From Aeromonas bestiarum (GTDB lineage Bacteria; Pseudomonadota; Gammaproteobacteria; Enterobacterales; Aeromonadaceae), in the NCBI RefSeq assembly GCF_000819745.1, contig NZ_CDDA01000022.1, positions 53,951-117,950 on the forward strand: 64,000 bases of DNA, in the 5' to 3' direction. Both the position numbers and the translations under genes were made by a program. This document shows positions 1-8,937 of this stretch, one piece after another (position 1 is the first letter of the stretch; each line of letters opens with the position of its first letter). A model generated the notes under the pieces. That model was not told where the DNA came from and did no database searches. It saw only the letters and a program-made list of their open reading frames with translations.

Positions 1-250
1 GGGGCGAGAGATGGGTGATGTCCCGCCCCTCGAAGCTTATCTGGCCTGCGGTCGGCTCGAACAGCTTGAGCAGGGTACGGCCCAGGGTGGACTTGCCACA
101 ACCTGACTCCCCCACCAGCCCCAGCGTCTCCCCCTGTTTGAGGTCGAAACTGATGCCATCCACCGCATAGACACTATACTTCTTGCGCAGAAAACCACCG
201 CCAAGCTGGAAGTGCTGTTTCAAATCCCGCACGGACAACAACGCCGTCAT
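1..250 (-). CDS. Peptide ABC transporter ATPase, second subunit (partial, OppF/YejF C-half-like)
   Basis: Only the first 83 codons are in the window; the gene continues past the left edge. It begins with ATG at 250, and its first four bases overlap the stop of the preceding ATPase (ATGA overlap), so the two are translationally coupled. The visible protein starts [14 protein letters not shown] and contains a Walker A motif GESGCGKST about 50 residues in, as in OppF/DppF ATPases. With the neighbouring ATPase it would power the Yej-type permeases at the inner membrane. In E. coli both ATPase halves are fused in one protein, YejF; here they are separate genes. Confidence 0.85.
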   Translation of the reverse strand, partial: MTALLSVRDLKQHFQLGGGFLRKKYSVYAVDGISFDLKQGETLGLVGESGCGKSTLGRTLLKLFEPTAGQISFEGRDITHLSP

Positions 251-1305
251 ATCGTCAACTCCTTCCAGTGATGGCAGGCCACCCCATGCCGGGCACCGAG
301 CTGCTCGGTCGCCGGAATGACTCTTATGCAGAGGTCGGTGGCGTGGGGGCAGCGATTGGAGAAGCGGCAACCCGCCGGCATCTCGTGCAGGGCGGGCACC
401 TGACCCTTGATGGTCTTGAGCAGGCTCTTGGGGACATCTTCCAGTCGCGGGATCGAGCTCATCAAGCCATGAGTATAGGGATGGCGCGGGTGGTCAAACA
501 GCTCATAGACATCCGCCTGCTCCACCGCGCGACCGGCATACATCACCACCACCTCGTCGCACAACTCGGCCACCACACCGAGATCGTGGGTGATGAAGAT
601 GATGGCCATGCCGGTCTGGGCCTGCAGCTCCTTCATCAGCTCCAGGATCTGGGCCTGAATGGTCACATCCAGCGCCGTGGTCGGCTCGTCGCAGATGAGC
701 AAATCCGGCTCGCAGGAGAGCGCCATGGCGATCATCACCCGCTGGCGCATGCCGCCGGAGAGGTTGTGAGGATAGACGGCAAAGCGCTGGGCCGGCTCCG
801 GGATCCCCACCTTCTGCAGCATGGCGATGGCCGCGGCTTTGCGCTGGGCCCGGTTGTAATCGGGTCTGTGCAGGCCGAACACCTCCATCAGCTGATCGCC
901 CACCGTCTGCACCGGGTTGAGCGCCGTCATCGGCTCCTGAAAGATCATGGAGATACGGTTGCCGCGCACCTTGTACATCTGATCCGGCGCCAGGGTGAGC
1001 AGCTCCTCCCCCTGAAAGCGGATGGAGCCAGCCACCACCTGACCGTGGGGCTTGGGCAGCAGCCCCATGATGGCGAGCGAGGTAACGCTCTTGCCGCAGC
1101 CGGACTCGCCGACGATACCTAAGGTCTGACCCGGGGCCACCTTGAAGCTGACCCCGTCGAGCACCTTGATCTTGCCGTCGTCGACGGCAAACTCCACCTC
1201 GAGATCGCTTACCTCAAGAATCGAGGCCTGGTTCTGGCCGTTATCAACGGCGAACTCCCCCCCGTTATCCGGTACGTCAAGAATGGGGGCCTGTGTGTTG
1301 GGCAT
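247..1305 (-). CDS. Peptide ABC transporter ATPase, first subunit (OppD/DppD/YejF N-half-like)
   Basis: Cytoplasmic ATPase of the oligopeptide importer, 352 residues from the chosen start. The sequence shows Walker A GESGCGKS, the signature [15 protein letters not shown], Walker [13 protein letters not shown] and the C-terminal oligopeptide-transporter extension with a Cys-rich segment ([10 protein letters not shown]). The open frame extends upstream to 1356, overlapping the end of yejA. I chose the ATG at 1305 because a GGGAG ribosome site lies about 8 bases before it. The N-terminus is odd: residues around 8-23 ([16 protein letters not shown]) are an imperfect copy of the true first strand of the domain 21 residues later ([16 protein letters not shown]). 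It overlaps the next ATPase by four bases. Confidence 0.92.
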   Translation of the reverse strand: MPNTQAPILDVPDNGGEFAVDNGQNQASILEVSDLEVEFAVDDGKIKVLDGVSFKVAPGQTLGIVGESGCGKSVTSLAIMGLLPKPHGQVVAGSIRFQGEELLTLAPDQMYKVRGNRISMIFQEPMTALNPVQTVGDQLMEVFGLHRPDYNRAQRKAAAIAMLQKVGIPEPAQRFAVYPHNLSGGMRQRVMIAMALSCEPDLLICDEPTTALDVTIQAQILELMKELQAQTGMAIIFITHDLGVVAELCDEVVVMYAGRAVEQADVYELFDHPRHPYTHGLMSSIPRLEDVPKSLLKTIKGQVPALHEMPAGCRFSNRCPHATDLCIRVIPATEQLGARHGVACHHWKELTI

Positions 1306-1330
1306 GACTGCTGCTCCCTGCTCAATGGCA

Positions 1331-3148
1331 TCAATGACGTGCATAGGTCTTGTCAAGCAGGGTAATGGGCGCCAGCGCCTCGTCCGCTTCCTTGGCTTTC
1401 AAGGTCGCTTCCTTCACCTTGGGATCGAGCCAGAGCAGACCGCCGCTACTGTGGGGATAGCCATCCATGGGCCAGTAGAGCAGATCCGGCGTGTTCTTGG
1501 TGGCGGGCACCTCGGGCAGCATCACATGGCGCCAGCTGCTGGCCCGCACATAGTTGAGCTGCACCCCAGGCACGAAGATGGCGAGATCATAGATACGCTG
1601 CTGGATCTGACGGGAGATCCCGGCCCGCTTGGCCATGTCGAACTCGACGTTGTAGGCGTCGATCAGCGCGTCCAGCTCCTTGTCAGCCACGTTGAACAGG
1701 TTGTTGGTCTGCGGCTTGTTGGCGTTGGCGGAGTGGAAAAACTCCCAATACTGCGGATAGAGACCACCGCCGCCCCAGCCGAGCCAGGCCGCTTCGTGTT
1801 TCTTCTCCAGCATCACCTTGAAGCCGGTGGCACCATCCACCAAGTTCAGCTCCAGATCCAGACCCGCCTTCTTGGCCTCTTCTTTCAGCACCGTCAGTCG
1901 CTTGGAGTGCTCCTGACTGGTGTAGGTGAGCGCCAGCGTCAGCCGCTCGCCCTTGTCATTTTGCAAGATGCCGTCCGGCCCCGGCTTGGCGTAGCCGCCC
2001 TTGGCAAAGTACTCGCGCGCCTTGCCTATGTCATAGGCCCGCTCCGGCAGCTTGATGTCGGTGAACTCGCCAAAGCCCGAGTCGAAGGTGGTGGCTCTGT
2101 CGTAGTCGCCGCGCAGCACTGTCTCGATCATCTTGTCGATGTTGAAGGCGTGCTGGATGCCGAGCCGTACGTTCACGTCCGCCAGCTTGGGGTTGGTCAC
2201 ATTGAGGTGAACCCCCTGCCCGCCCTGCTTGGTGTCTGTCATGGCCATCACCTTCTGCACATACCCCTTCTTGTACTCCGGGGTGACCGCTTTTTCATGC
2301 CACCAGTTAGGCAGTATCATCTCGAAGGTATCCAGCTCCCCTTTCAGGAAGTGACGGAAGGCGATGTTGTGGTCGCGGATCACCTGCACCTTGATGGTGT
2401 CGAGGTTGAATCTGTGCTGGTTGTAGCGATCGTCCTTTGCCCACCAATCCTGCTGCTTGCTGAAGGTGACCGACTTGCCCTTCTTGACGTCGCTGATCAC
2501 ATAGGGGCCAGTGGTGGGCACCACAGCCCAGTTGTACTGCTTCACCCAGTTGGGGGTGAGCTTGTAGTAGTGCCTGGGCTGGGGCCACAGCTCTGTGGTG
2601 TTGAGCAGGTCCAGCTTGGCCTTGCGGTTGCCCGCCTTGACCAGAATGGTGTGGTCATCGATCTTCTCTACCGCCACCACCTCTGTGGTGTAGTAGTTGT
2701 TGAACCAGGGCCCCTTGATGTCTTTGGAGCGCATCATCTCGTAGCCGAAGGTGTAGTCGTCGGCATTGACCGGTTTGCCGTCGGACCACTTGGCCCGCGG
2801 ATCCAGCTTGAAGTAGACGGTCTGATTGTCTGGCGCTATGGCCCAGTGGGTCGCCAGCGAGGGGATGGGGTTGCCGGTATTGGGGTGGAAGCTGATGAGC
2901 CGCAACTGGTTGTCCATGATGAAGGAGCGGAACGAACCGTTGGAGTCGGGCCCCACTGTGCGGAACGTCAGCGGAAAGCTGTCGACAAACATGTTGAGGC
3001 TGCCGCCCGGCAGCGCCTTGGGTGAGGCGAACACGGGGTCGGTGTCGTTGGTCTCCCATTTGAGATCCGTAGGCAGGCTGGCCGCCCACACCCAGGATCC
3101 GTTCACCAGCACAAAGAGAGCACCTATCCATTTGATTTTATTTTTCAT
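1331..3148 (-). CDS. yejA: YejA-like periplasmic oligopeptide-binding protein
   Basis: Periplasmic solute-binding protein of the SBP_bac_5 family, 605 residues, close to the length of E. coli YejA. The start at 3148 (MKNKIKWIGALFV) is preceded by GGAAG at good spacing and gives a typical signal peptide ending near residue 22 (WAASLP). An upstream in-frame start would add 14 charged residues before the signal and is less likely. Family members bind peptides and peptide antibiotics such as microcin C and deliver them to the YejBE permease. It lies between yejE and the ATPase genes, whereas in E. coli yejA is first in the operon. Substrate is inferred from the family only. Confidence 0.9.
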   Translation of the reverse strand: MKNKIKWIGALFVLVNGSWVWAASLPTDLKWETNDTDPVFASPKALPGGSLNMFVDSFPLTFRTVGPDSNGSFRSFIMDNQLRLISFHPNTGNPIPSLATHWAIAPDNQTVYFKLDPRAKWSDGKPVNADDYTFGYEMMRSKDIKGPWFNNYYTTEVVAVEKIDDHTILVKAGNRKAKLDLLNTTELWPQPRHYYKLTPNWVKQYNWAVVPTTGPYVISDVKKGKSVTFSKQQDWWAKDDRYNQHRFNLDTIKVQVIRDHNIAFRHFLKGELDTFEMILPNWWHEKAVTPEYKKGYVQKVMAMTDTKQGGQGVHLNVTNPKLADVNVRLGIQHAFNIDKMIETVLRGDYDRATTFDSGFGEFTDIKLPERAYDIGKAREYFAKGGYAKPGPDGILQNDKGERLTLALTYTSQEHSKRLTVLKEEAKKAGLDLELNLVDGATGFKVMLEKKHEAAWLGWGGGGLYPQYWEFFHSANANKPQTNNLFNVADKELDALIDAYNVEFDMAKRAGISRQIQQRIYDLAIFVPGVQLNYVRASSWRHVMLPEVPATKNTPDLLYWPMDGYPHSSGGLLWLDPKVKEATLKAKEADEALAPITLLDKTYARH

Positions 3149-3202
3149 GTTTGACTTCCAGGTCTGGCCCCTGCACTGGGGGCTTCTCAATTAAGGGTGG
3201 AT

Positions 3203-3230
3203 ACACACGGCGATGAAGCACGCCGCGTGT
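3203..3230 (-). other. Hairpin between yejE and yejA
   Basis: Positions 3203-3212 and 3221-3230 form an imperfect 10-bp inverted repeat with an 8-base loop, just after the yejE stop codon. There is no T run, so it is unlikely to be a complete terminator. It may stabilise the upstream message end or damp expression of the downstream binding protein and ATPases; this is inference. Confidence 0.4.
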
Positions 3231-4267
3231 CACTGATAACGGGTAAATTTGCGCGGGTCGAACGCCTCGCGGATCGCCTCGCCGATAAAGGAGACCATGA
3301 TCAGCACCAGACTCACCGCCGCGACGACCGAGCTGACGATCCAGATGGCATCCAGATTGTTGATGCCCTGGGAGAGCAGCTCGCCCCAGCTCGGAGTCGG
3401 TGGTGCCAGCCCGAAGCCCAGATAGTCCAGCGCCGTCAGAGTCGAGATATTGCCCACCACGGCGAACGGTGCCAAGGTGACTATCATCATCAGGGTATTG
3501 GGCAGTATGTGGTTGAAGATGATCCGTTTGGTGCTCGCCCCTTGCGCCCGCGCCGCCATCACATAGTCCCGCGCCCGCTCCTTGTAGGTGAGGGTGCGCA
3601 TATACCAGGTGATACCCATCCAGCCGAACAGCACGTTGATGCCGACAAACAGGCCGAAGTTGGGCTTGGCCAGCGACACCAGGATCATGATGACGTAGAG
3701 AAACGGCACCTGGGACCAGATCTCGATAAAGCGCTGCAACACCAGGTCAAACCGCCCGCCGAGAAAACCCATCATGCAGCCAATGCTGACCCCGATGGCA
3801 TAGCTGGCCGCCAGGGCTATAAAGGCAAAGCCGATGGCGATGCGAAAGCCATACACCAGCCGCGCCAGCACGTCGCGGCCGCTGGTGTCGGTGCCGAGGA
3901 AGTGGAGCTCCTCGGCGCTGGGGGCGTAGGGCGGATAGGCATCCTGCTTGAAATCCTGCTCATAGGGGTTCCAGGGCACAGGGGGCAGCAGCACCCAGTC
4001 GCCCTTGCCTTCCTCTGCGAATTTGGCCTTCAGCTGGCGGTAGTTGGTCTCGTACTCGTAATCGAGCCCGAAGTGCTGGCCCGGGATCACGTCACCATAG
4101 GTGGGGAAGTGGAGCTGGCCCTGATAGCTCACCATCAGTGCCCGGCTGTTGACCAGCAGCTCCGCCAGCAGGGAGAGCAGCACCAGGGTGGTAAAGATGA
4201 CAAAGGAGTAGTAGCCGCGTTTTATCGACTTGAAACGCTTGAGTTTTTTTAAGGTGACCGGGTTCAT
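3230..4267 (-). CDS. yejE: YejE-like inner-membrane permease of peptide ABC importer
   Basis: Inner-membrane permease of 345 residues, similar throughout to E. coli YejE: N-terminal KRGYYSFVIF membrane segment, a long periplasmic insert (about residues 50-130), then the BPD_transp_1 core with the EAA-like loop (ARDYVMAARAQGAS) and the C-terminal IGEAIREAFDPRKF. A GTG at 4273 would be in frame, but the ATG at 4267 has GGAGAG at correct spacing and is preferred. Two tandem 107-bp repeat units lie directly upstream and separate it from yejB; ancestrally the two genes were probably only two bases apart. Confidence 0.92.
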   Translation of the reverse strand: MNPVTLKKLKRFKSIKRGYYSFVIFTTLVLLSLLAELLVNSRALMVSYQGQLHFPTYGDVIPGQHFGLDYEYETNYRQLKAKFAEEGKGDWVLLPPVPWNPYEQDFKQDAYPPYAPSAEELHFLGTDTSGRDVLARLVYGFRIAIGFAFIALAASYAIGVSIGCMMGFLGGRFDLVLQRFIEIWSQVPFLYVIMILVSLAKPNFGLFVGINVLFGWMGITWYMRTLTYKERARDYVMAARAQGASTKRIIFNHILPNTLMMIVTLAPFAVVGNISTLTALDYLGFGLAPPTPSWGELLSQGINNLDAIWIVSSVVAAVSLVLIMVSFIGEAIREAFDPRKFTRYQ

Positions 4268-4481
4268 GTTCACTCTCCAAACCGCACGCGGGGGTCAACA
4301 GAAGGTGCAACGCAGATATCGGAGACGATATGGCGTGATATCAGCATCGGCATGACAAGAGAGATAGGGTTCATGCTCACTCTCCAAACCGTACGCGGGG
4401 GTCAACAGAAGGTGCAACGCAGATATCGGAGACGATATGGCGTGATATCAGCATCGGCATGGCAAGAGAGCTCTGGTTCAT
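4268..4481 (-). repeat. Two tandem 107-bp units between yejB and yejE
   Basis: The units span 4375-4481 and 4268-4374. Each copies the last codons of yejB (ending VDPRVRFGE and TGA), the GGAGAG ribosome site and the ATG-AAC start of yejE. Each therefore holds a 34-codon open frame with its own ribosome site (4377-4481 and 4270-4374, minus), ending two bases before the next ATG. The peptides differ only near the N-terminus (MNQSSLAMPM versus MNPISLVMPM). The two units are nearly identical to each other and less similar to the yejB terminus, so the second looks like a recent duplicate of the first. Confidence 0.9.
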
Positions 4482-4483
4482 GC

Positions 4484-5509
4484 TCACTCTCCAAACCGCA
4501 CGCGGGGATCGACCAGGGCAACGCAGATATCGGAGACGATATTGCCCACCAGCATCAACATGGAGGTGATGGCCAGTATGCCCATGACGGTGGGGTAATC
4601 CCGCTCGACGATCGCCTCGTAGCCGAGCAGGCCTATACCGTCGATGTTGAAGATGGTCTCGATGAGGAAGGAGCCGCCGAAGAAGACGGTGAGCACGGAC
4701 CCCAGGTGACTGGCGATGGGGATCAGGCTGTTGCGCATGGCATGATCGGTCACCGCCTTGCGAAACGGCAGCCCCTTGGCCACGGCGGTACGCACATAAT
4801 CCGCCGACAGGTTCTCCATCAGGCTGTTCTTCATGGTCATGGTGAGGATGGCAAAATCCCCGATGGCATAGGCGATAAGCGGCAGCAGGGCATGGGCGAA
4901 GACGGTACGGATCTGGTCCCAACTGCTCTCCATGGAATCGAAATCGTCCCCCGGAAAACCGCCCATGGGCAGCCACTCCAGATGGAAGGCGAAGACTGTG
5001 ATGAGGAAGATCCCCACCACGTAGGCGGGTAGCGCATAGGCCATGTAGATGAGCATGGAGCTGAGCGAATCGAAGCGGCTGTTGTGCCTGAGGGCCTTGG
5101 CTACCCCGAGTGGTATGGATACCGCGTAGCTCAGCAGAAAGGTGGCCAGCCCGAAGAAGGCGGTCACCGGCAACCTCTCCTTGATGAGGCCCCACACCGG
5201 CTCGTAATAGCGGGTCGATTCGCCGAGATCCAGCACGGCCAGCTTCTGCAGCCACTCCCAATAGGCGATCAGCATGGGCTTGTCGAGCCCGTAAAAGGCC
5301 TTGAGCTCCTCGATCTGCTCATCGGAGAGCGCCTGGGCGCCCTTGCTGCCACTGGAGCGTCCGGTCTCGTTTTGTGACACCTGCGCCTGCAGCAACATGC
5401 GTTCGACCGGGCCGCCCGGCACGAAACGGGTGATGGTGAAGACGAGCAGGGTGATACCGAGAAACGTCGGGATGATCAAAAGCATCCGACGTAAGAAATA
5501 CGACAGCAT
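4484..5509 (-). CDS. yejB: YejB-like inner-membrane permease of peptide ABC importer
   Basis: First gene of the importer operon, 341 residues. The sequence begins MLSYFLRRMLLIIPTFLG, a first membrane helix typical of DppB/OppB/YejB permeases, has a periplasmic loop to about residue 135 and then the BPD_transp_1 core ending IVSDICVALVDPRVRFGE. The ATG at 5509 has GAGG about 8 bases upstream. It pairs with yejE to form the membrane channel. Because it is followed by the long AT-rich region 5510-6242, the operon promoter is probably there. Its final 17 codons are repeated twice downstream. Confidence 0.92.
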   Translation of the reverse strand: MLSYFLRRMLLIIPTFLGITLLVFTITRFVPGGPVERMLLQAQVSQNETGRSSGSKGAQALSDEQIEELKAFYGLDKPMLIAYWEWLQKLAVLDLGESTRYYEPVWGLIKERLPVTAFFGLATFLLSYAVSIPLGVAKALRHNSRFDSLSSMLIYMAYALPAYVVGIFLITVFAFHLEWLPMGGFPGDDFDSMESSWDQIRTVFAHALLPLIAYAIGDFAILTMTMKNSLMENLSADYVRTAVAKGLPFRKAVTDHAMRNSLIPIASHLGSVLTVFFGGSFLIETIFNIDGIGLLGYEAIVERDYPTVMGILAITSMLMLVGNIVSDICVALVDPRVRFGE

Positions 5510-6242
5510 GGTGAAACCTCGTCCTTGTTGTTCTTTTATGGCCAGTCACATCCGGTGACGGGCCTCTCCTTCCTGGCATTACTCACTGGATAGGCTGTTA
5601 TTGGCAGACAATCCGCTGGGTCACTGTAAAAGCTCTGCAACAAAAATCAAGTAGAACGAAGAGGACAGCATCTGCCTTTGGCAAATAGCAGAATTTACTG
5701 TGAGTTTTTTATGAAAACCCCAACTTCAAGATAAAAAACTACTCACAGAGCAATTCAACCATCGTTTAAATTTTAAATTAAAATAATAAAAAACAACCAC
5801 AAAAACAAAAATACCTTATTAAACATGGCATTAAATAAAAACTTGTTAATTTACCCTATCTATATACACAAGTTTGAATTCCGCAAAATACCAAGTCTGA
5901 ACAGAAACACAACACACCACAAAAACAGCTAATAATTCTATATAAGCAGCCTTTTACAAGATAAATATCAAGGGGACAGATCCCTTATCGATAAGTTCAA
6001 AATTAATCAATAAAATGGAAACACATCGATTTAACACCGATTTCACATCGTAAATGAATGCCAAGTCAGAATAAAAAGCTGGCAATAGCGAACTAATAAA
6101 ACATAGTCATCTTATTGCCCACCCCTACCCCATCCGCACCGCCTCAATTGACGTCCACATCGAAAGCTTGATAAGCCTTACGCATCGCTCCAACGAGGGC
6201 GGTATGGAAGCAAACAAAAAAACAACCAGGAAGGATATAGCG
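5510..6242. promoter_or_regulatory. AT-rich divergent intergenic region between yejB and the TonB-dependent receptor
   Basis: A 730-bp non-coding region, strongly AT-rich between about 5640 and 6120, between divergent operons. I see no convincing gene. It contains a perfect 12-base palindrome CTTATCGATAAG at 5984-5995 and three spaced CATCG/CACCG-like elements around 6024-6049, which could be operator sites. No clear Fur box was seen, so an iron-specific role for the receptor is not supported. Promoters for both operons must lie here, but no near-consensus -35/-10 pair stood out. Confidence 0.5.
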
Positions 6243-8849
6243 ATGCTTAGGAAAAGCAGACTCTCTGCTGCCGTTGCGTTTGCCTTGGCGAGCGCGGCAG
6301 TGGTAGTTACCCCCGCCATGGCCGAAGAAAGCCAAAACGTCGAAAAACTGCAGAAAATCAAGGTTACCGGCTCCCGCATCTCCCGTGTCGATGTGGAAGG
6401 CGCCACCCCTGTCGTCTCCGTCACCAAGGCCAAGATCGAGCAATCCGGTCAGCAGACCGTTGCCGATTACCTGAAACAGGCCTCCTACAACTCCTTCGGT
6501 GGTGTATCTCCCTCCTCCGGCAGTTCTTTCCAGTCTCAAGCCACCATTGGTCTGCGCGGTCTCGGCTCCGAGCGCACCCTGGTACTGTTGAACGGCAAAC
6601 GGGTTGCCGGTTCTCCCACCATGGGCGGTACCTCCATCAACCTGAACACCATTCCCATGGCCGCCGTTGAACGGGTGGAAGTCAATCTGGATGGTGGCTC
6701 AGCCATCTACGGCTCCGATGCCATCGGCGGCGTGATCAACGTGGTGCTGAAAGAGGGTTATGAAGGCCTGACCTTCCAGGGCAGGATTGGCAGTCCGACT
6801 GAAGACGGGGGCGATGAAAAGAGCGGCTCCATCGTTGCCGGCATTACCGGTGAAAAAGGCTCCCTGATGACTGTCTATGAGCATGACAAGAAAGACGTCA
6901 TCTACAGCCGTGACCGTGACTATCTCGCCAAGCAAGGCAATGATTCCCCTAGCGTTTACGGCCGTAACGTGGAAGGTATCACAGGCCTGGACGGCAATGG
7001 CGATGCCATTTGGAAATACGGTCCACTGGCAGGTTCCACCAATGCAGACGGCACCTGTAAGGAACCCTTCACCAATTTCGAAGGCGGTTGTAACTTCAAC
7101 TACGGCCAGGTTGCCGCCAAGACGGCCTCACGCAGCCGTGACACCCTCTACGTGAACGGTCGCTACCACATCAACGACACCGTGGACTTCGTGCCGCAGA
7201 TCATCGGCTCCAGGGTCGAGAGCTTCGGTCGCTTCGCCCCCGCCGCAGGTGCCTTCACCATAGACCCGGCCAACCCGAAAAATGCGCAGTTTTTCACCGA
7301 CAACGGCCTGGATGCCGCAGCCACTCAAGGGCTGGGAGAAGCTGCTTATGCCTACTACCGTTTCAACAACGTCGGTACCCGTGACAATCTGGTCACAGAC
7401 ACCACTGGCAGCATGAACCTGGGCTTCGAGGGCACCATTGCGACCGAAAGCGTCGGCGACATGCAGTGGAACGCTGGTTACATGTACTCCAAGACAGACA
7501 ACAAGGAGAACGGGACCGGCTATGTGCTGAAGTCTGCCGCTCAGAAAGCGATCGAGGATGGCAAGTTTGTCGGTGGTGAATTTGATGCCTCCACCACTGC
7601 CTCCATGACTGCCGATACCAGCCGCCGCTCCACCATGGACTTCTACCAGTGGTATGCCGGTGTCCAGTGGGACATGGGTGAACTGCCGGCCGGTCCGGTC
7701 AGCTGGTACGCCGGCGCCGAATACAACGACTGGGTCTATGCCGACAAGTACGATGCCCAATCGGAAGCTGGCAACATCATAGGTTCAGCGGGCAACTCCT
7801 CCGGTGGTGTTCGTGATGTAACGGCTGCCTATATCGAGTCCCTGGTTCCCATCACGGATCAGATTGAGCTCAACGTGGCCGGTCGCTTCGACAAGTACAG
7901 CGACTTTGGCAGTGCCTTCTCACCCAAGACCAGTCTGCGCTACCAGCCGCTGGACAACCTGATGCTGCGCACCTCCTGGTCCCGTTCGTTCCGGGCCCCC
8001 AGCCTGAGCGATCTCTACTCTGCAGATTCTGAATCTGCCGACTGGGCCAAGGACTATGTCTATTGCGAAGCAAACGGCATCTCGGCTGCCGCCTGCCCGA
8101 ACCAGCAATACACCACCATCCGCACCGCCAATGAGAACCTGAAGGAAGAGACGGCCGATACCTGGAACTTCGGTGTGGCCTACAGTCCGCTGGATGAGCT
8201 GAACCTGTCGCTTGACTACTACACCATCAAGATCACCGACCTCATCCAGCTGAACTCCCTGCAGTCCATCATCTATGACGAGCTGAACAACGGCAGTTCC
8301 AGCAACATAGTGCGTAACAGCCAGGGCAAGATCAAACAGGGCACAGCCCCCATGGTCAACCTGGGCGAGCTGAACACCAGCGGCCTGGACTTCAAGGCGG
8401 ATTACAAGTACGACCTGAACATGGCGACAGTGCGTTATGACTTCGGCAGCACTTACATCCTGGAGTACAAGGAAGGTCTGTATGCCGGTGGCCCCGTCGT
8501 CGACAAGATTGGCCAGAACGGCAAGCCACAGCTGCGCTTCAACACCGGGGTTGGTGTCAACGTGCCCCAGTGGTGGAACATGGACACCTACCTGAGCGCC
8601 AGCTACATCGACTCCCAGAGCCAGGACTACATCGCAGATACCGGTGAGGAAGTGGGCCATATCTCGTCCCAGACCACCTGGAACCTGAACGTCGGTGTCG
8701 ATGCGCCTTGGGATGGCAAGATCCAGGTCGGGGTGAAGAACATGTTCAACACGGCTCCGTCTCTGGAAAGTGATGGCTTCACCTATGACGATGAGCTCTA
8801 CGGCATCGACGGGCGCATCTACTACCTCGACTACACCCAGAAGTTCTAA
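6243..8849 (+). CDS. TonB-dependent outer-membrane receptor
   Basis: Outer-membrane active-transport protein, 868 residues. The frame is open from 6168, but the ATG at 6243 has an AGGAAGGA ribosome site and starts a clean signal peptide (MLRKSRLSAAVAFALAS, cleaved near AMA|EES). It is followed by a TonB-box-like KIKVTGS, a plug domain (about residues 45-180, with LRGLGSERTLVLLNGKR and GSAIYGSDAIGGVINVV) and a beta-barrel ending YYLDYTQKF with a terminal Phe. This plug type occurs in large receptors for non-iron substrates such as glycans or peptides as well as others; the substrate is unknown. It directly precedes a full TonB energising operon and may be its dedicated client. Confidence 0.93.
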   Translation: MLRKSRLSAAVAFALASAAVVVTPAMAEESQNVEKLQKIKVTGSRISRVDVEGATPVVSVTKAKIEQSGQQTVADYLKQASYNSFGGVSPSSGSSFQSQATIGLRGLGSERTLVLLNGKRVAGSPTMGGTSINLNTIPMAAVERVEVNLDGGSAIYGSDAIGGVINVVLKEGYEGLTFQGRIGSPTEDGGDEKSGSIVAGITGEKGSLMTVYEHDKKDVIYSRDRDYLAKQGNDSPSVYGRNVEGITGLDGNGDAIWKYGPLAGSTNADGTCKEPFTNFEGGCNFNYGQVAAKTASRSRDTLYVNGRYHINDTVDFVPQIIGSRVESFGRFAPAAGAFTIDPANPKNAQFFTDNGLDAAATQGLGEAAYAYYRFNNVGTRDNLVTDTTGSMNLGFEGTIATESVGDMQWNAGYMYSKTDNKENGTGYVLKSAAQKAIEDGKFVGGEFDASTTASMTADTSRRSTMDFYQWYAGVQWDMGELPAGPVSWYAGAEYNDWVYADKYDAQSEAGNIIGSAGNSSGGVRDVTAAYIESLVPITDQIELNVAGRFDKYSDFGSAFSPKTSLRYQPLDNLMLRTSWSRSFRAPSLSDLYSADSESADWAKDYVYCEANGISAAACPNQQYTTIRTANENLKEETADTWNFGVAYSPLDELNLSLDYYTIKITDLIQLNSLQSIIYDELNNGSSSNIVRNSQGKIKQGTAPMVNLGELNTSGLDFKADYKYDLNMATVRYDFGSTYILEYKEGLYAGGPVVDKIGQNGKPQLRFNTGVGVNVPQWWNMDTYLSASYIDSQSQDYIADTGEEVGHISSQTTWNLNVGVDAPWDGKIQVGVKNMFNTAPSLESDGFTYDDELYGIDGRIYYLDYTQKF

Positions 8850-8872
8850 TCAACCTCGTTGATATACAACCC

Positions 8873-8899
8873 AAGCCGGCCCGGTCGGGCCGGCTTTGC
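8873..8899 (+). terminator. Hairpin terminator after the TonB-dependent receptor
   Basis: A strong GC stem (GCCGGCCCG / CGGGCCGGC) follows the receptor stop codon, with a short T run. It probably ends most receptor transcripts or allows partial read-through into the TonB operon, which starts 65 bases later. Confidence 0.6.
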
Positions 8900-8937
8900 C
8901 CAAGGTTCCAAGGAAGTTACGGAGATAGGGTAATCCT

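Noticed and set aside
1142..3025. Long plus-strand open frame of 627 codons
   Set aside because: It is antisense to yejA and the ATPase and has no domain features; high GC produces such shadow frames.
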